64,000 bases of DNA from Candidatus Izimoplasma sp. ZiA1 (GCA_002285055.1 NQYJ01000007.1:44977-108976), one strand, 5' to 3'; positions 45,620 to 53,836 are shown, counted from the first letter of the stretch. Made by a program: numbers and translations. The notes: generated by a model from the letters alone, not told the origin.

Positions 45620-45988
45620 ATGAGCGACGATAGATTAAGAATTTTAGAAATGATTCAATCAAAAACAATAACAGCAGCAGAAGGTGCAGATCTTCTTAAA
45701 GCTTTAGATCAAAATGACCAAAAAGTAGCTATACCAAAAAAACAAGCATTCAAGATGTTTAAAATTAAAGTTAATTCAGCAGACGGTGATAAAGTAAATG
45801 TTCAAATTCCAATTGAATTTGCGAAAGTAGCATTAAGAAGCGGAAAAGGATTCATGAAAATCGATCAGTTAAATGATTTTGATTTAGATTTAGATATGAT
45901 TTTACAAATGATTGATAGTGGATCATTAGGGAAAATAGTAGATATTGAATCTGCTGATGGTGATAAAGTAGAAATTATAATAGAGTAA
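45620..45988 (+). CDS. SHOCT-like domain protein, paralogue of 44742
   Basis: 122 residues. RLRILEMIQSKTITAAEGADLLKAL is the YvlB-type N-terminal helical pair. The rest, FKMFKIKVNSADGDKVNVQIPIEFAKVAL then VDIESADGDKVEII, is a beta-rich domain in which the phrase SADGDKV occurs twice. The same fold is present in the cluster's first gene but without the hydrophobic stretch. Preceded by TAGGAGTGA. It closes the four-gene cluster, with a terminator after it. A soluble partner or sensor for the DUF2089 regulator is a reasonable but unproven guess. Confidence 0.68.
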   Translation: MSDDRLRILEMIQSKTITAAEGADLLKALDQNDQKVAIPKKQAFKMFKIKVNSADGDKVNVQIPIEFAKVALRSGKGFMKIDQLNDFDLDLDMILQMIDSGSLGKIVDIESADGDKVEIIIE

Positions 45989-46000
45989 ATTTTCTCCCCC

Positions 46001-46029
46001 AAAAAAGAAGTCGATGACTTCTTTTTTTA
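46001..46029 (+). terminator. Terminator after the SHOCT/DUF2089 cluster
   Basis: AAAAAAGAAGTC-GAT-GACTTCTTTTTTT. Confidence 0.85.
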
Positions 46030-46060
46030 TTGAGTCTAAAATGAAAAAAACCCGAATTTG

Positions 46061-46069
46061 TGTTATAAT
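46061..46069 (+). promoter_or_regulatory. Extended -10 promoter of the serine dehydratase operon
   Basis: TGTTATAAT about 29 bases before the ATG at 46098; no -35 at the normal distance. Confidence 0.55.
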
Positions 46070-46097
46070 GTTTATAAGTACTAATTGCGGAGGTTTT

Positions 46098-47300
46098 ATG
46101 CAATCAATAAAGGAATTATACAAGATAGGAAGGGGACCTTCAAGTTCTCATACAATGGGGCCAGAGAAAGCTGCCCTTATTTTTAAAAAACGATATCCTG
46201 ATCTAAATTATAAAGTAGTACTTTATGGATCGTTAAGCCTTACAGGTAAAGGACATTTAACAGATGTTGTTTTAAAAGAAGTATTAGAAACTAATGATAT
46301 TGTTTTTAGTAGTGATTTCATTATGGAACACCCAAATACGCTTGACTTCTTTGCGTATGATGAAAATGGTAAATTAGTTGGAAATATGCGTGTATTTAGT
46401 GTGGGTGGTGGAGCCATTAAGATTGATGGAGAACCTTACTCATTAGATAAGAATATATATGAATTAAATACTTTTAGAGAAATTAGTGATTATTGTCTGA
46501 AAAATAATTTAAAACTTTATGAGTATGTTTATTTAGTTGAAGGAAAAGAACTTTATAACTACTTAGAAATAGTTTGGAATCAGATGAAGGACAGCATTCA
46601 CAATGGTTTGTCTAAAGATGGTATTTTACCAGGGGTTTTAGAAGTTGAAAGAAAAGCAAAAAGTTTATTAAAAAAATCTTTTGCGCTTGAACCTCAAGAA
46701 ATCAAGGAAAAACGTCTTGTAAGTGCTTATGCATTTGCAGTTAGCGAAACTAATGCCAATGGTGGTTATGTTGTCACAGCTCCAACATGTGGGGCTAGTG
46801 GTGTATTACCAGCAGTATTATATTACTTACAAGAAAGATATAGTTTTAGGGATGAGGATATTATTAACAGTTTAGCAACAGCGGGTTTGATTGGAAACTT
46901 AATTAAGTTTAATGCCTCAATTAGCGGAGCTGAAGCTGGATGCCAAGCCGAAATTGGTAGTGCATGTGCTATGGCTGCAGGAGCTCAGAGTGAGTTGTAC
47001 GATTTGTCATTAGAACAAATCGAATATGCTGCAGAAATCGCTTTGGAACACCATTTAGGTTTAACATGTGATCCAATATATGGGTATGTACAAATACCAT
47101 GTATTGAACGTAATGCAGTTGCTGCATTAAGAGCAATAGATGCATCTAGTTTAGCGTTCTTTTTAACTGGTAGTAGGAAAATATCTTTTGATATGGTTGT
47201 GGAGACAATGCTTGAAACGGGGAAAGACTTAAATAAAAATTACCGAGAAACTAGTGGCGGCGGGTTAGCTACTAATTATAAGAAACCGAAGAAAGTGTGA
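46098..47300 (+). CDS. sdaA: L-serine ammonia-lyase, iron-sulfur type, single chain
   Basis: 400 residues combining the beta part (KIGRGPSSSHTMGPEKAAL, LYGSLSLTGKGHLTDV) and the alpha part (NGGYVVTAPTCGASGVLPAVLYYL, then CDPIYGYVQIPCIERNA) that are two subunits in Bacillus. The three cysteines in TCGAS, LTCDP and IPCIE bind the catalytic [4Fe-4S] cluster. It deaminates serine to pyruvate and ammonia, feeding the pyruvate node together with pyk and ackA. The frame extends to 46014 but the ATG at 46098 follows GGAGG. At 400 residues it is shorter than E. coli SdaA (454). It ends in TGA. Confidence 0.92.
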   Translation: MQSIKELYKIGRGPSSSHTMGPEKAALIFKKRYPDLNYKVVLYGSLSLTGKGHLTDVVLKEVLETNDIVFSSDFIMEHPNTLDFFAYDENGKLVGNMRVFSVGGGAIKIDGEPYSLDKNIYELNTFREISDYCLKNNLKLYEYVYLVEGKELYNYLEIVWNQMKDSIHNGLSKDGILPGVLEVERKAKSLLKKSFALEPQEIKEKRLVSAYAFAVSETNANGGYVVTAPTCGASGVLPAVLYYLQERYSFRDEDIINSLATAGLIGNLIKFNASISGAEAGCQAEIGSACAMAAGAQSELYDLSLEQIEYAAEIALEHHLGLTCDPIYGYVQIPCIERNAVAALRAIDASSLAFFLTGSRKISFDMVVETMLETGKDLNKNYRETSGGGLATNYKKPKKV

Positions 47301-47305
47301 TAAAT

Positions 47306-48661
47306 ATGGTTCTAAAGAATGAATACTATGAAGTAGAATTTACTGATATGACTCATGATGGGATGGGAATATGTAAGATTGAAGGATTTCCAGTTTTTGT
47401 TAAGAATGCATTAAAGGGAGAAAGAGCACAAATTAAAGTAATAAAACTTAACAAATCTTTTGGATTTGGTCGTTTAATAAACATCCTAAACGAATCACCA
47501 TTTAGAAAGTTACCTATTTGTGAACACTATCACGAATGTGGTGGATGTAATCTAATGCATATGAATTATCAAATGCAATTAGATTTTAAAAAACACCGCA
47601 CATATGAAACACTAAAAAGATTAGGTAAAATTGAAACAACTGTTCACGATACTGTAGGTATGGGTAACCCTTATTACTATCGTAACAAAGCTGTTATACC
47701 TTTTGGTATGCATAACAAAAAAATAATCGCAGGGCTATATAAGAGTAGAACTCATGATATCTTTGATATGAAAAGATGTTATATTATTCCAAAAATAGAT
47801 TCTGATATCATAAGATTCTTAAAAAATGTATTTACTGAGTATAATATTGAACCATATGATGAAGTATACAATACTGGTTTAATTAGACATGTAGTCTTAA
47901 GAAACTCTTATAAATATGATGAAATGAGTTTAACAATAGTTACTTCTTCGCCTAAACTTCCAAAAAAAGAAGAAATTGTTAGCCGTGTCATTGCAAAATT
48001 TCCAAGAATTAAGACGATTGTTCAAAATATTAATCCTGAAAAAACAAATGTTATTTTAGGTAAAAAAAGCAAAATAATATATGGTGATGACGTAATTGTT
48101 GATGAAATCAATAATATTAAATTCGAAATATCGCATCGATCTTTTTACCAAGTAAATCCAATTCAAACAGAAGAACTATACAAAAAAGCTATTGAGTATG
48201 CTGATTTATCAGGTAAAGAAGTAGTTATTGACGCTTATTGTGGAATTGGAACTATTGGTTTAAATGCAGCTGCTTATTCAAAACATGTTCTAGGTGTAGA
48301 ATCGATACCATCAGCTGTAAAAAATGCTGAAAGAAACGCTTTAAACAACAACATTAAAAATGCTAAGTTTGTTGTTGGTAAAGCCGAAGAAGTTATTAAA
48401 ACATGGAAAAATTATGATGTTGATGTTTTATTTATCGATCCTCCACGTAAGGGTTGCGACAAAGAGTTTTTAGAAACTGTCGCAGAGATGAAAATTAAAC
48501 GTATTGTTTATGTTTCATGTAATGTATCAACGCTTGCTAGAGATTTAAATTATCTTCAATCAATGAACTATCATGTTGATCAAGCTACACCATTTGATAT
48601 GTTCCCTCAAACTTCGCATATCGAGGTTGTTGTAAAGCTTACATTAAATAGAGAAATTTAG
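47306..48661 (+). CDS. RNA uracil-C5 methyltransferase, RlmD/RlmCD family (first copy)
   Basis: 451 residues. An N-terminal TRAM domain (about 1-58) is followed by the cluster cysteines in CEHYHECGGCNLMH near 70-83. The methyltransferase core has SHRSFYQVNPIQTEELY near 276, VIDAYCGIGTIGLNA near 310 (SAM binding), FIDPPRKGCDK near 377 and the catalytic VSCNVSTLARD near 408. It methylates uridine to m5U in 23S rRNA (or tRNA) using SAM. A paralogue lies 1.1 kb downstream. The GTG at 47297 overlaps the sdaA end; I prefer ATG 47306, although its ribosome site is poor and translation may depend on coupling. Confidence 0.88.
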   Translation: MVLKNEYYEVEFTDMTHDGMGICKIEGFPVFVKNALKGERAQIKVIKLNKSFGFGRLINILNESPFRKLPICEHYHECGGCNLMHMNYQMQLDFKKHRTYETLKRLGKIETTVHDTVGMGNPYYYRNKAVIPFGMHNKKIIAGLYKSRTHDIFDMKRCYIIPKIDSDIIRFLKNVFTEYNIEPYDEVYNTGLIRHVVLRNSYKYDEMSLTIVTSSPKLPKKEEIVSRVIAKFPRIKTIVQNINPEKTNVILGKKSKIIYGDDVIVDEINNIKFEISHRSFYQVNPIQTEELYKKAIEYADLSGKEVVIDAYCGIGTIGLNAAAYSKHVLGVESIPSAVKNAERNALNNNIKNAKFVVGKAEEVIKTWKNYDVDVLFIDPPRKGCDKEFLETVAEMKIKRIVYVSCNVSTLARDLNYLQSMNYHVDQATPFDMFPQTSHIEVVVKLTLNREI

Positions 48662-48669
48662 GTGATATT

Positions 48670-49677
48670 ATGAACCCATTTGTAAAAGATGGACACATTA
48701 TCCCACTAGCTTCAATTAATAGTGTATACATAGATGATACACTTGCTAGTGATCTGTTTAGAATAGAATTATTAGTGAATGACATAGAAAACAACCGAGA
48801 TAATCTCGGTTTTTCTAGCTCAATTTTACGAGATGAAATTATTAAAGAATTTAAAAAAGCTTTAGTGAGTGAAATACCTAGTATTAAAGAATGTGCTTTA
48901 AGTATTGCATCAAGATATGGGCATAACCTTAGTATGGTTATAAAGACTTTAGTTAAGCCGTCCTTAATGTCTGTAAACAAAAGAAAAGATTGGACAGATA
49001 TCCATTGGGGATATTGGAAAACTATTAATCAAATCTTTATTTTAGGTGGATTAACTTCACCACTACTTACTAAGATTTTTATAGATGAAATCAGTAAAAC
49101 ATTTGAGAAATACAATATAAAAAATTTGAATATTACATTTATAGAAGATTCTCAAGATATGGGAACAAAAGGGCTATGTACTGAAGTAGATGAAGGTGAG
49201 TTTTTAATCTTTGATTTTGGACAAACTTATATTAAAAGACGACATTATATAAAAAACGGAACATTTCCGAGTCTCGATATGACCTTAGACCCAATCAAAT
49301 CAGACTTTTTGTTTTATAAACATAAAGATGATGATGAACTAAAAATTATTGCATCTAAATTAGATGATTTTATGGTTGATACAATTATCGATACAATGAA
49401 TGAAGTAGATTTTTCAGGCAATAAATTACTTATTGCGATTGCTAATTATGTCTATAAAGGTAATATTTACCCTAGTAGAGGTGGATATGCAAAACTCTAT
49501 AAAGTAGCAAAAAATTACGAGAATTACTTATCTAAAAAACTAAGTAAACGTCTAAACAAAGAGATAACTGTCGTTTTATACCATGATACATCTGCGATGG
49601 GCTTATTGTTTAAAGAATACAAAAATACAGCAGTATTAAGTTTAGGAACTGCGTTTGGGGTTAGTTTCCCCAAATAA
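48670..49677 (+). CDS. ASKHA/ROK-like protein with permuted motif order, function unknown
   Basis: 335 residues, no familiar family at first sight. Read against ROK sugar kinases every main motif appears, but rotated. IFILGGLTSPLL (123-133) resembles the late IVLGGG adenosine motif, DMGTKGLCTEV (163-173) the closing LGxxAGLxGAA helix, LIFDFGQTYIKR (179-190) the opening phosphate-1 DIGGTxI, LLIAIANYVYKGNI (253-266) the GIGVPGxVDxxG strand, VVLYHDTSAMG (301-311) the catalytic NDANAAA strand, and VLSLGTAFGVSF (322-333) phosphate-2 LGTGIGGGI, three residues before the end. The ROK zinc motif CxCGxxGC is absent. So the C-terminal lobe piece comes first. Likely a small-molecule kinase or a sensor. 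Good AGGTGAT ribosome site; it lies between two RNA methyltransferases. Confidence 0.65.
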   Translation: MNPFVKDGHIIPLASINSVYIDDTLASDLFRIELLVNDIENNRDNLGFSSSILRDEIIKEFKKALVSEIPSIKECALSIASRYGHNLSMVIKTLVKPSLMSVNKRKDWTDIHWGYWKTINQIFILGGLTSPLLTKIFIDEISKTFEKYNIKNLNITFIEDSQDMGTKGLCTEVDEGEFLIFDFGQTYIKRRHYIKNGTFPSLDMTLDPIKSDFLFYKHKDDDELKIIASKLDDFMVDTIIDTMNEVDFSGNKLLIAIANYVYKGNIYPSRGGYAKLYKVAKNYENYLSKKLSKRLNKEITVVLYHDTSAMGLLFKEYKNTAVLSLGTAFGVSFPK

Positions 49678-49729
49678 ATATTTACATAAATATATTTAAA
49701 AGGTATAATATTATGAAAGTTGGTGCAAT

Positions 49730-51094
49730 ATGGAAAGTATGTTAGAAAAAGGACAAGAAGTATTAATTACTATAAGAAGAATGGGTATTAACGGAGAAGG
49801 TATTGGATTTTACAAAAAGCAAGCAGTTTTTGTAGATGGCGTATTTCCACCTGAAGAAGTAGTAGTTAATATTACAGATATAAAACCAGGGTATGCTATT
49901 GGTGAAAAAGTAAGAATTAAAAAGAAAGCTTTTTATAGAAAAAGTCCCTTTTGTAAACACTATTTTGAGTGTGGCGGATGTCAAACTCAACATATTCAAT
50001 ATGAAGAACAACTTAGATTAAAAGAAGACATGTTGAAACAAACATTATTAAGATATTCAGGATTAGATTTAGATAAGATAAAGTTTAATGAGATGGTTGG
50101 TATGAATATTCCAAAACAATACCGTCACAAGGCTCAAATGCCTGTAAGAAACACTAAACTTGGACTTGTTACTGGTTTATACAAAAAAGGTACAAATGAC
50201 TTAATACCAATTGATGATTGTCCAATACATAATGATAGAATTAATCAAGTTAATAAACAAATATTAGAGATTCTAGATAAATATGAAATCTTTGCTTTTG
50301 ACTCTAAAACTATGCGCGGTTTATTACGTTATATTGTAACTAGAGTTAGTAGTCATAATCAAGAGATTCAAGTTACTTTAGTTATTACAATATATAACCA
50401 AGTATTAAAAACTGCTGCAAAAGAGATTATGGAGATTGCAGACGTTGTAAGTGTATCTATTTCTAAAAATAGAGATGCTAAAAACGTTGAAATATTTGGA
50501 GATACTATTGAATTATTAGAAGGAAAAGAAACAATTACAGAATCAATTGGAGATGTTAAATACCTTCTAAGACCTAAGTCGTTTTATCAGTTAAATCCAG
50601 AGCAAGCAAAAAAACTTTATAGAATTATTAAAGAAAATATAGATTTTAGAAAAGAAAGAAAAATAATCGATGCATATTCAGGATCTGGTGCAATTTCTAT
50701 GTACCTTGCAAAAGATGCAGAATATATATTAGGAATAGATGCAAACCAAGATTCAATCTCAAGTGCGCTTTTAAACAAAAAAGCAAATAATTTTGAGAAT
50801 CTTGAATTCGAAGTTGGAAATGTTGATGAAGTTTTAAAATCATACTACAACAAAAACAAAACAACTGATGTAATTATCTTTGATCCTCCAAGAAGTGGAT
50901 TAGATTATAAAACTATTGATATCCTTTTAAGAAAACCTGTACAAAAAATTATTTACGTTTCTTGTAATCCAAGTACTCTTGCAAAGAACTTAAAAGAGCT
51001 TCGTAAAAAATATGATGTGTTAAGTGTAACTCCACTAGACATGTTCCCACAAACTGCTCACATCGAAAGTGTAACAGTTCTGAGATTAAGATAA
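49730..51094 (+). CDS. RNA uracil-C5 methyltransferase, RlmD/RlmCD family (second copy)
   Basis: 454 residues, same architecture as the copy at 47306: TRAM domain (about 1-60), cluster cysteines in CKHYFECGGCQTQH near 76-89, RPKSFYQLNPEQAKKLY near 283, IIDAYSGSGAISMYLA near 308, FDPPRSGLDYK near 384, and catalytic VSCNPSTLAKNL near 415. Bacillus also carries two such genes, one making m5U747 and m5U1939 in 23S rRNA. Which copy acts where cannot be settled from sequence. The ATG at 49730 follows GTTGGTG; ATG 49739 is an alternative start. The terminator follows directly. Confidence 0.88.
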   Translation: MESMLEKGQEVLITIRRMGINGEGIGFYKKQAVFVDGVFPPEEVVVNITDIKPGYAIGEKVRIKKKAFYRKSPFCKHYFECGGCQTQHIQYEEQLRLKEDMLKQTLLRYSGLDLDKIKFNEMVGMNIPKQYRHKAQMPVRNTKLGLVTGLYKKGTNDLIPIDDCPIHNDRINQVNKQILEILDKYEIFAFDSKTMRGLLRYIVTRVSSHNQEIQVTLVITIYNQVLKTAAKEIMEIADVVSVSISKNRDAKNVEIFGDTIELLEGKETITESIGDVKYLLRPKSFYQLNPEQAKKLYRIIKENIDFRKERKIIDAYSGSGAISMYLAKDAEYILGIDANQDSISSALLNKKANNFENLEFEVGNVDEVLKSYYNKNKTTDVIIFDPPRSGLDYKTIDILLRKPVQKIIYVSCNPSTLAKNLKELRKKYDVLSVTPLDMFPQTAHIESVTVLRLR

Positions 51095-51099
51095 CTTAG

Positions 51100-51139
51100 G
51101 ACCATATTTTGAAAAATCTCAAAATATGGTCTTTTTTTT
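51100..51139 (+). terminator. Terminator after the second RNA methyltransferase gene
   Basis: Thirteen-base stem GACCATATTTTGA/TCAAAATATGGTC with a six-base loop, then T8. Confidence 0.87.
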
Positions 51140-51162
51140 ATACTTTTTTTAAACAGTTTATT

Positions 51163-51230
51163 TTATCCCCAATTACTACTTTATTAAGTTATGAAAGCCT
51201 CAAGAGGTTTTGTCCACACAGTTATCCACA
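51163..51230 (+). promoter_or_regulatory. Cluster of DnaA boxes in a 255-base intergenic region
   Basis: A perfect DnaA box TTATCCACA at 51222-51230, a one-mismatch box TTGTCCACA at 51210-51218 and another, TTATCCCCA, at 51163-51171, all in one orientation. dnaA and dnaN are not nearby, so this is more likely a titration or regulatory cluster than oriC. The rest of the gap has a short CCTCAAGAGG palindrome and the promoter below. Confidence 0.55.
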
Positions 51231-51291
51231 ATGTGAGAGCGATTGAAATATATGTGTTTAGATGATTACTCACTTCATCATTTGATTTCCT

Positions 51292-51320
51292 TTGACAAGT
51301 CGCAAAATATGATTTATAAT
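51292..51320 (+). promoter_or_regulatory. Consensus promoter of the TetR-acetyltransferase operon
   Basis: TTGACA, 17-base spacer, TATAAT. Inverted copies ACTCACT (51268-51274) and AGTGAGT (51333-51339) flank it and may be operator halves for the TetR product. Confidence 0.8.
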
Positions 51321-51349
51321 GAGTATATATTCAGTGAGTGGGTGATTAT

Positions 51350-51925
51350 ATGAATCAAAGAGAATTATCAAAAGAATTTACAAGAAAACAGATTTTAAAG
51401 AATACGGCTTTACTACTAGAAGAAAAAGGTTTCTTCTTTGTATCAACTAAGCAAATAGCTGATAGTTGTGGGATTTCTCAGGGTTCCATTTTTTTGCATT
51501 TTCAAACAAAAGACAATTTATTAAACACAATTATCAACATGTATACAGATGAAATTACTGATAAATTGATTAAAAATTGTAATCCAAAAGAAAACAGTGA
51601 ATATTTCTTGAAAAAATATTTAGATATAATAATTGAATATGAGGGTATCTTAAGTAGATTATTTAAAGATTATCCCTATCTATCAGATAGTTTAAAGAAG
51701 AACATTGATAATCTTTTAAATGTTACAAAAAATTTATTTTTTGAGAATACAAGAAATTCTGTTCAAGGGAAAATTAATATTGTAGATATTTTTATTCATA
51801 TTGATGCATTTATGTCCCAAATATATAAAAATCTGGTTGAGAAAGATACTTATACTCTTTCTAATAATATAACTAGACAAAGAAGAGGGAAACTTATTAA
51901 ACTACATAAGGCTTTACTTCAATAA
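51350..51925 (+). CDS. TetR/AcrR family transcriptional regulator
   Basis: 191 residues. The N-terminal HTH reads VSTKQIADSCGISQGSIFLHFQTK near 30-53; the remaining helices are the ligand domain. The frame opens with a GTG at 51338, but the ATG at 51350 follows GGTGAT and gives the usual TetR length. It has a near-perfect promoter and overlaps the acetyltransferase gene by one base, so it probably regulates itself and that enzyme. Ligand unknown. Confidence 0.85.
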   Translation: MNQRELSKEFTRKQILKNTALLLEEKGFFFVSTKQIADSCGISQGSIFLHFQTKDNLLNTIINMYTDEITDKLIKNCNPKENSEYFLKKYLDIIIEYEGILSRLFKDYPYLSDSLKKNIDNLLNVTKNLFFENTRNSVQGKINIVDIFIHIDAFMSQIYKNLVEKDTYTLSNNITRQRRGKLIKLHKALLQ

Positions 51926-52428
51926 TGTATACTTTTAAATTAGTTACATTATATGACTTGAGGATGTTATATATATGGCTTAACTATGCGCATGTATGCG
52001 AGTTTTGGGACGATAGTAAAGGTTTGACGTATGAGCAGTTCAAAGCAGTTTTTAAGAAAAAATTACTAGATAAAAATGTTAAAATGTATATTATATATTT
52101 AAACTGTAATCCTATTGGTATGATTCAAAGATATTACGAGACACCTAGTGAAAAATATGAACTAAATGAAACAGCTATTGGAATAGATTTATTCATTGGA
52201 GAAATAGAATTTTGTTACAATGGATTTGGTCCGAGGATAATTAGGAATTTCATAAAAAAACATGTGTTTAACCATAACGAGATTAACTTTTGTGTTATTG
52301 ATCCTAATATCAAAAACGAAAAAGCAGTTAAAGCTTTTAGTAGAGTAGGTTTTAAAGGTTATAAAAAGTATCAAGAAAAGGATACATATTTACTGATGAA
52401 ATTGTCACGAGATGAATTTTATTTGTAA
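51925..52428 (+). CDS. GNAT acetyltransferase resembling aminoglycoside AAC(6')
   Basis: 167 residues. The pattern L-x2-LYIWLNYAHVCEFW near 11-26, T-x-EQF, YIIYLNCNPIGMIQRYY near 56-72, IGIDLFIGE near 86 and CVIDPNIKNEKAVKAFSRVGF near 122-142 follows the AAC(6')-I type and its relatives (W-x-N-x2-H, YI-x3-NGEPIGYAQ-Y, GIDQ, DPSPSNLRAIRCYEKAGF). The family also includes hydroxylysine/siderophore acyltransferases, so an antibiotic substrate is not certain. No siderophore gene is near. The TetR gene overlaps it by one base, as is common for drug-modifying functions. The normal ribosome site is absent, which indicates coupled translation. Confidence 0.7.
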   Translation: MYTFKLVTLYDLRMLYIWLNYAHVCEFWDDSKGLTYEQFKAVFKKKLLDKNVKMYIIYLNCNPIGMIQRYYETPSEKYELNETAIGIDLFIGEIEFCYNGFGPRIIRNFIKKHVFNHNEINFCVIDPNIKNEKAVKAFSRVGFKGYKKYQEKDTYLLMKLSRDEFYL

Positions 52429-52450
52429 AAATTGAGGGATGTGCTATAAT
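52423..52450 (+). promoter_or_regulatory. Promoter of the potassium transporter gene
   Basis: TTGTAA, 16-base spacer, extended TGC and TATAAT. The -35 overlaps the acetyltransferase stop. Confidence 0.6.
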
Positions 52451-52477
52451 TATTAAGATTTTAAAGGAAGTGATTTC

Positions 52478-53836
52478 ATGAGAAGTAAAATAATGAAGTT
52501 TTTCTTTGGTACTTATGTAAGAGGTTTTGTAGTTTCATACCTACTATTCCTTTTCTTTGGAGCATTTATGTTAATGTTACCTGTATCAATACAAGATGGA
52601 CAAAGTCTTTCATTAGTTGACGCAATATTTGTTTCAGTTAGTGGAATGAGTACAACCGGATTAACAACAATTGTCGTAAAAGATACTTTTACTGTTTTTG
52701 GGCAAACAGTATTAGCGTTTATCCTTCAGTTTGGAGGGATAGGGTTAATTATGTTTGTTGCTATCTTCTGGTTATTAATTGGTAAAAAAATTAATTTCCG
52801 AGAAAGAACAATGATTATGCAAGATCAAAATCAATTAGGAAGAAACGGTATTGTTAGGTTCATTAAGAATGTTTTATTAATGATAATAACTATTGAACTA
52901 ATTGGATTTTTAACAATGGGTACTTATTTATTCTTAAGTGGTTATTTTGAATTTAAACAAGCATATTTCCAAGCATTCTTCTTAACAATATCAATGTTTA
53001 CTAATGCAGGATTTGATATTAGTCCTACTTCTAGTTTATTTATGTATAAAAATGATTATTTTATGCAGACTTTAGCAATGGTTTTAATGTTTCTTGGGGC
53101 TGTTGGATTTTGGCCTTTGGTTGAACTTAAGGAAAAAATTAAAGCAAAACGAAATAAAACAGAATATGAGTTTAGTTTATTTGCCAAAATCTTAGTGTTT
53201 GCACATTTAGGTATTTGGATAATAAGTGCTTTAATTGTATTCTTAGTAGAATATAATGATTTCTTAATTGATAAATCATTCTTTGAAGGTTTATATTATT
53301 GTCTGTTTATGTCTTTAACAACAAGAAATGCTGGTTTTGCAACAATGGATATGAATAACTTTACTAACACTACTCAAGTATTCTTCGGAATCTTAATGTT
53401 TATTGGATCAAGTCCAAATAGTGCTGGTGGAGGAATTAGAACAACAACTTTATTAATGACAGTTCTTGGGATTAGAGCCTTTGCTAAAGGTAAACAACAA
53501 GTAGTCATTAAAAATAAAGCAATAAAACCTGATGCAATATATAAATCACTTATGGTATTTATAGGTGCAATTACATTAATAATAACTGCACTCTTTGTAA
53601 TGACTATCTCTGAACCATTTACGATTCAGCAGCTATTCTTCGAAATTACAAGTGCCTTTGGAACAACTGGACTAAGTCTTGGAATTACTCCTGATTTAAG
53701 TCTTGTTGGTAAAATAGTTTTAATTGTAGTTATGTTTATTGGTAGAATTGGTATCCTAGCATTGTTATTAATGTTTAGAGGCAAAGGAACATCAAATAAC
53801 ATAAAATACCCTGAAATTGATATGATAGTTGGTTAG
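52478..53836 (+). CDS. TrkH/KtrB family potassium uptake protein
   Basis: 452 residues, eight membrane segments in four M1-P-M2 repeats. The four selectivity-filter segments are SGMSTTGLTT near 52, SMFTNAGFDI near 167, TTRNAGFAT near 284 and SAFGTTGLSL near 395, each with the essential glycine. The length is that of KtrB (about 445) rather than the longer TrkH. These channels-like transporters need a cytosolic RCK partner (KtrA/TrkA), which is not adjacent and must lie elsewhere. With the two antiporters this gives the window three monovalent-cation transporters. AAGGAAGTGA is the ribosome site. Confidence 0.9.
   Translation: MRSKIMKFFFGTYVRGFVVSYLLFLFFGAFMLMLPVSIQDGQSLSLVDAIFVSVSGMSTTGLTTIVVKDTFTVFGQTVLAFILQFGGIGLIMFVAIFWLLIGKKINFRERTMIMQDQNQLGRNGIVRFIKNVLLMIITIELIGFLTMGTYLFLSGYFEFKQAYFQAFFLTISMFTNAGFDISPTSSLFMYKNDYFMQTLAMVLMFLGAVGFWPLVELKEKIKAKRNKTEYEFSLFAKILVFAHLGIWIISALIVFLVEYNDFLIDKSFFEGLYYCLFMSLTTRNAGFATMDMNNFTNTTQVFFGILMFIGSSPNSAGGGIRTTTLLMTVLGIRAFAKGKQQVVIKNKAIKPDAIYKSLMVFIGAITLIITALFVMTISEPFTIQQLFFEITSAFGTTGLSLGITPDLSLVGKIVLIVVMFIGRIGILALLLMFRGKGTSNNIKYPEIDMIVG

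Noticed and set aside
51163..51230. Chromosomal replication origin
   Set aside because: Only three boxes, no AT-rich unwinding repeat array and no dnaA, dnaN or rpmH nearby; kept as a DnaA-box cluster only.
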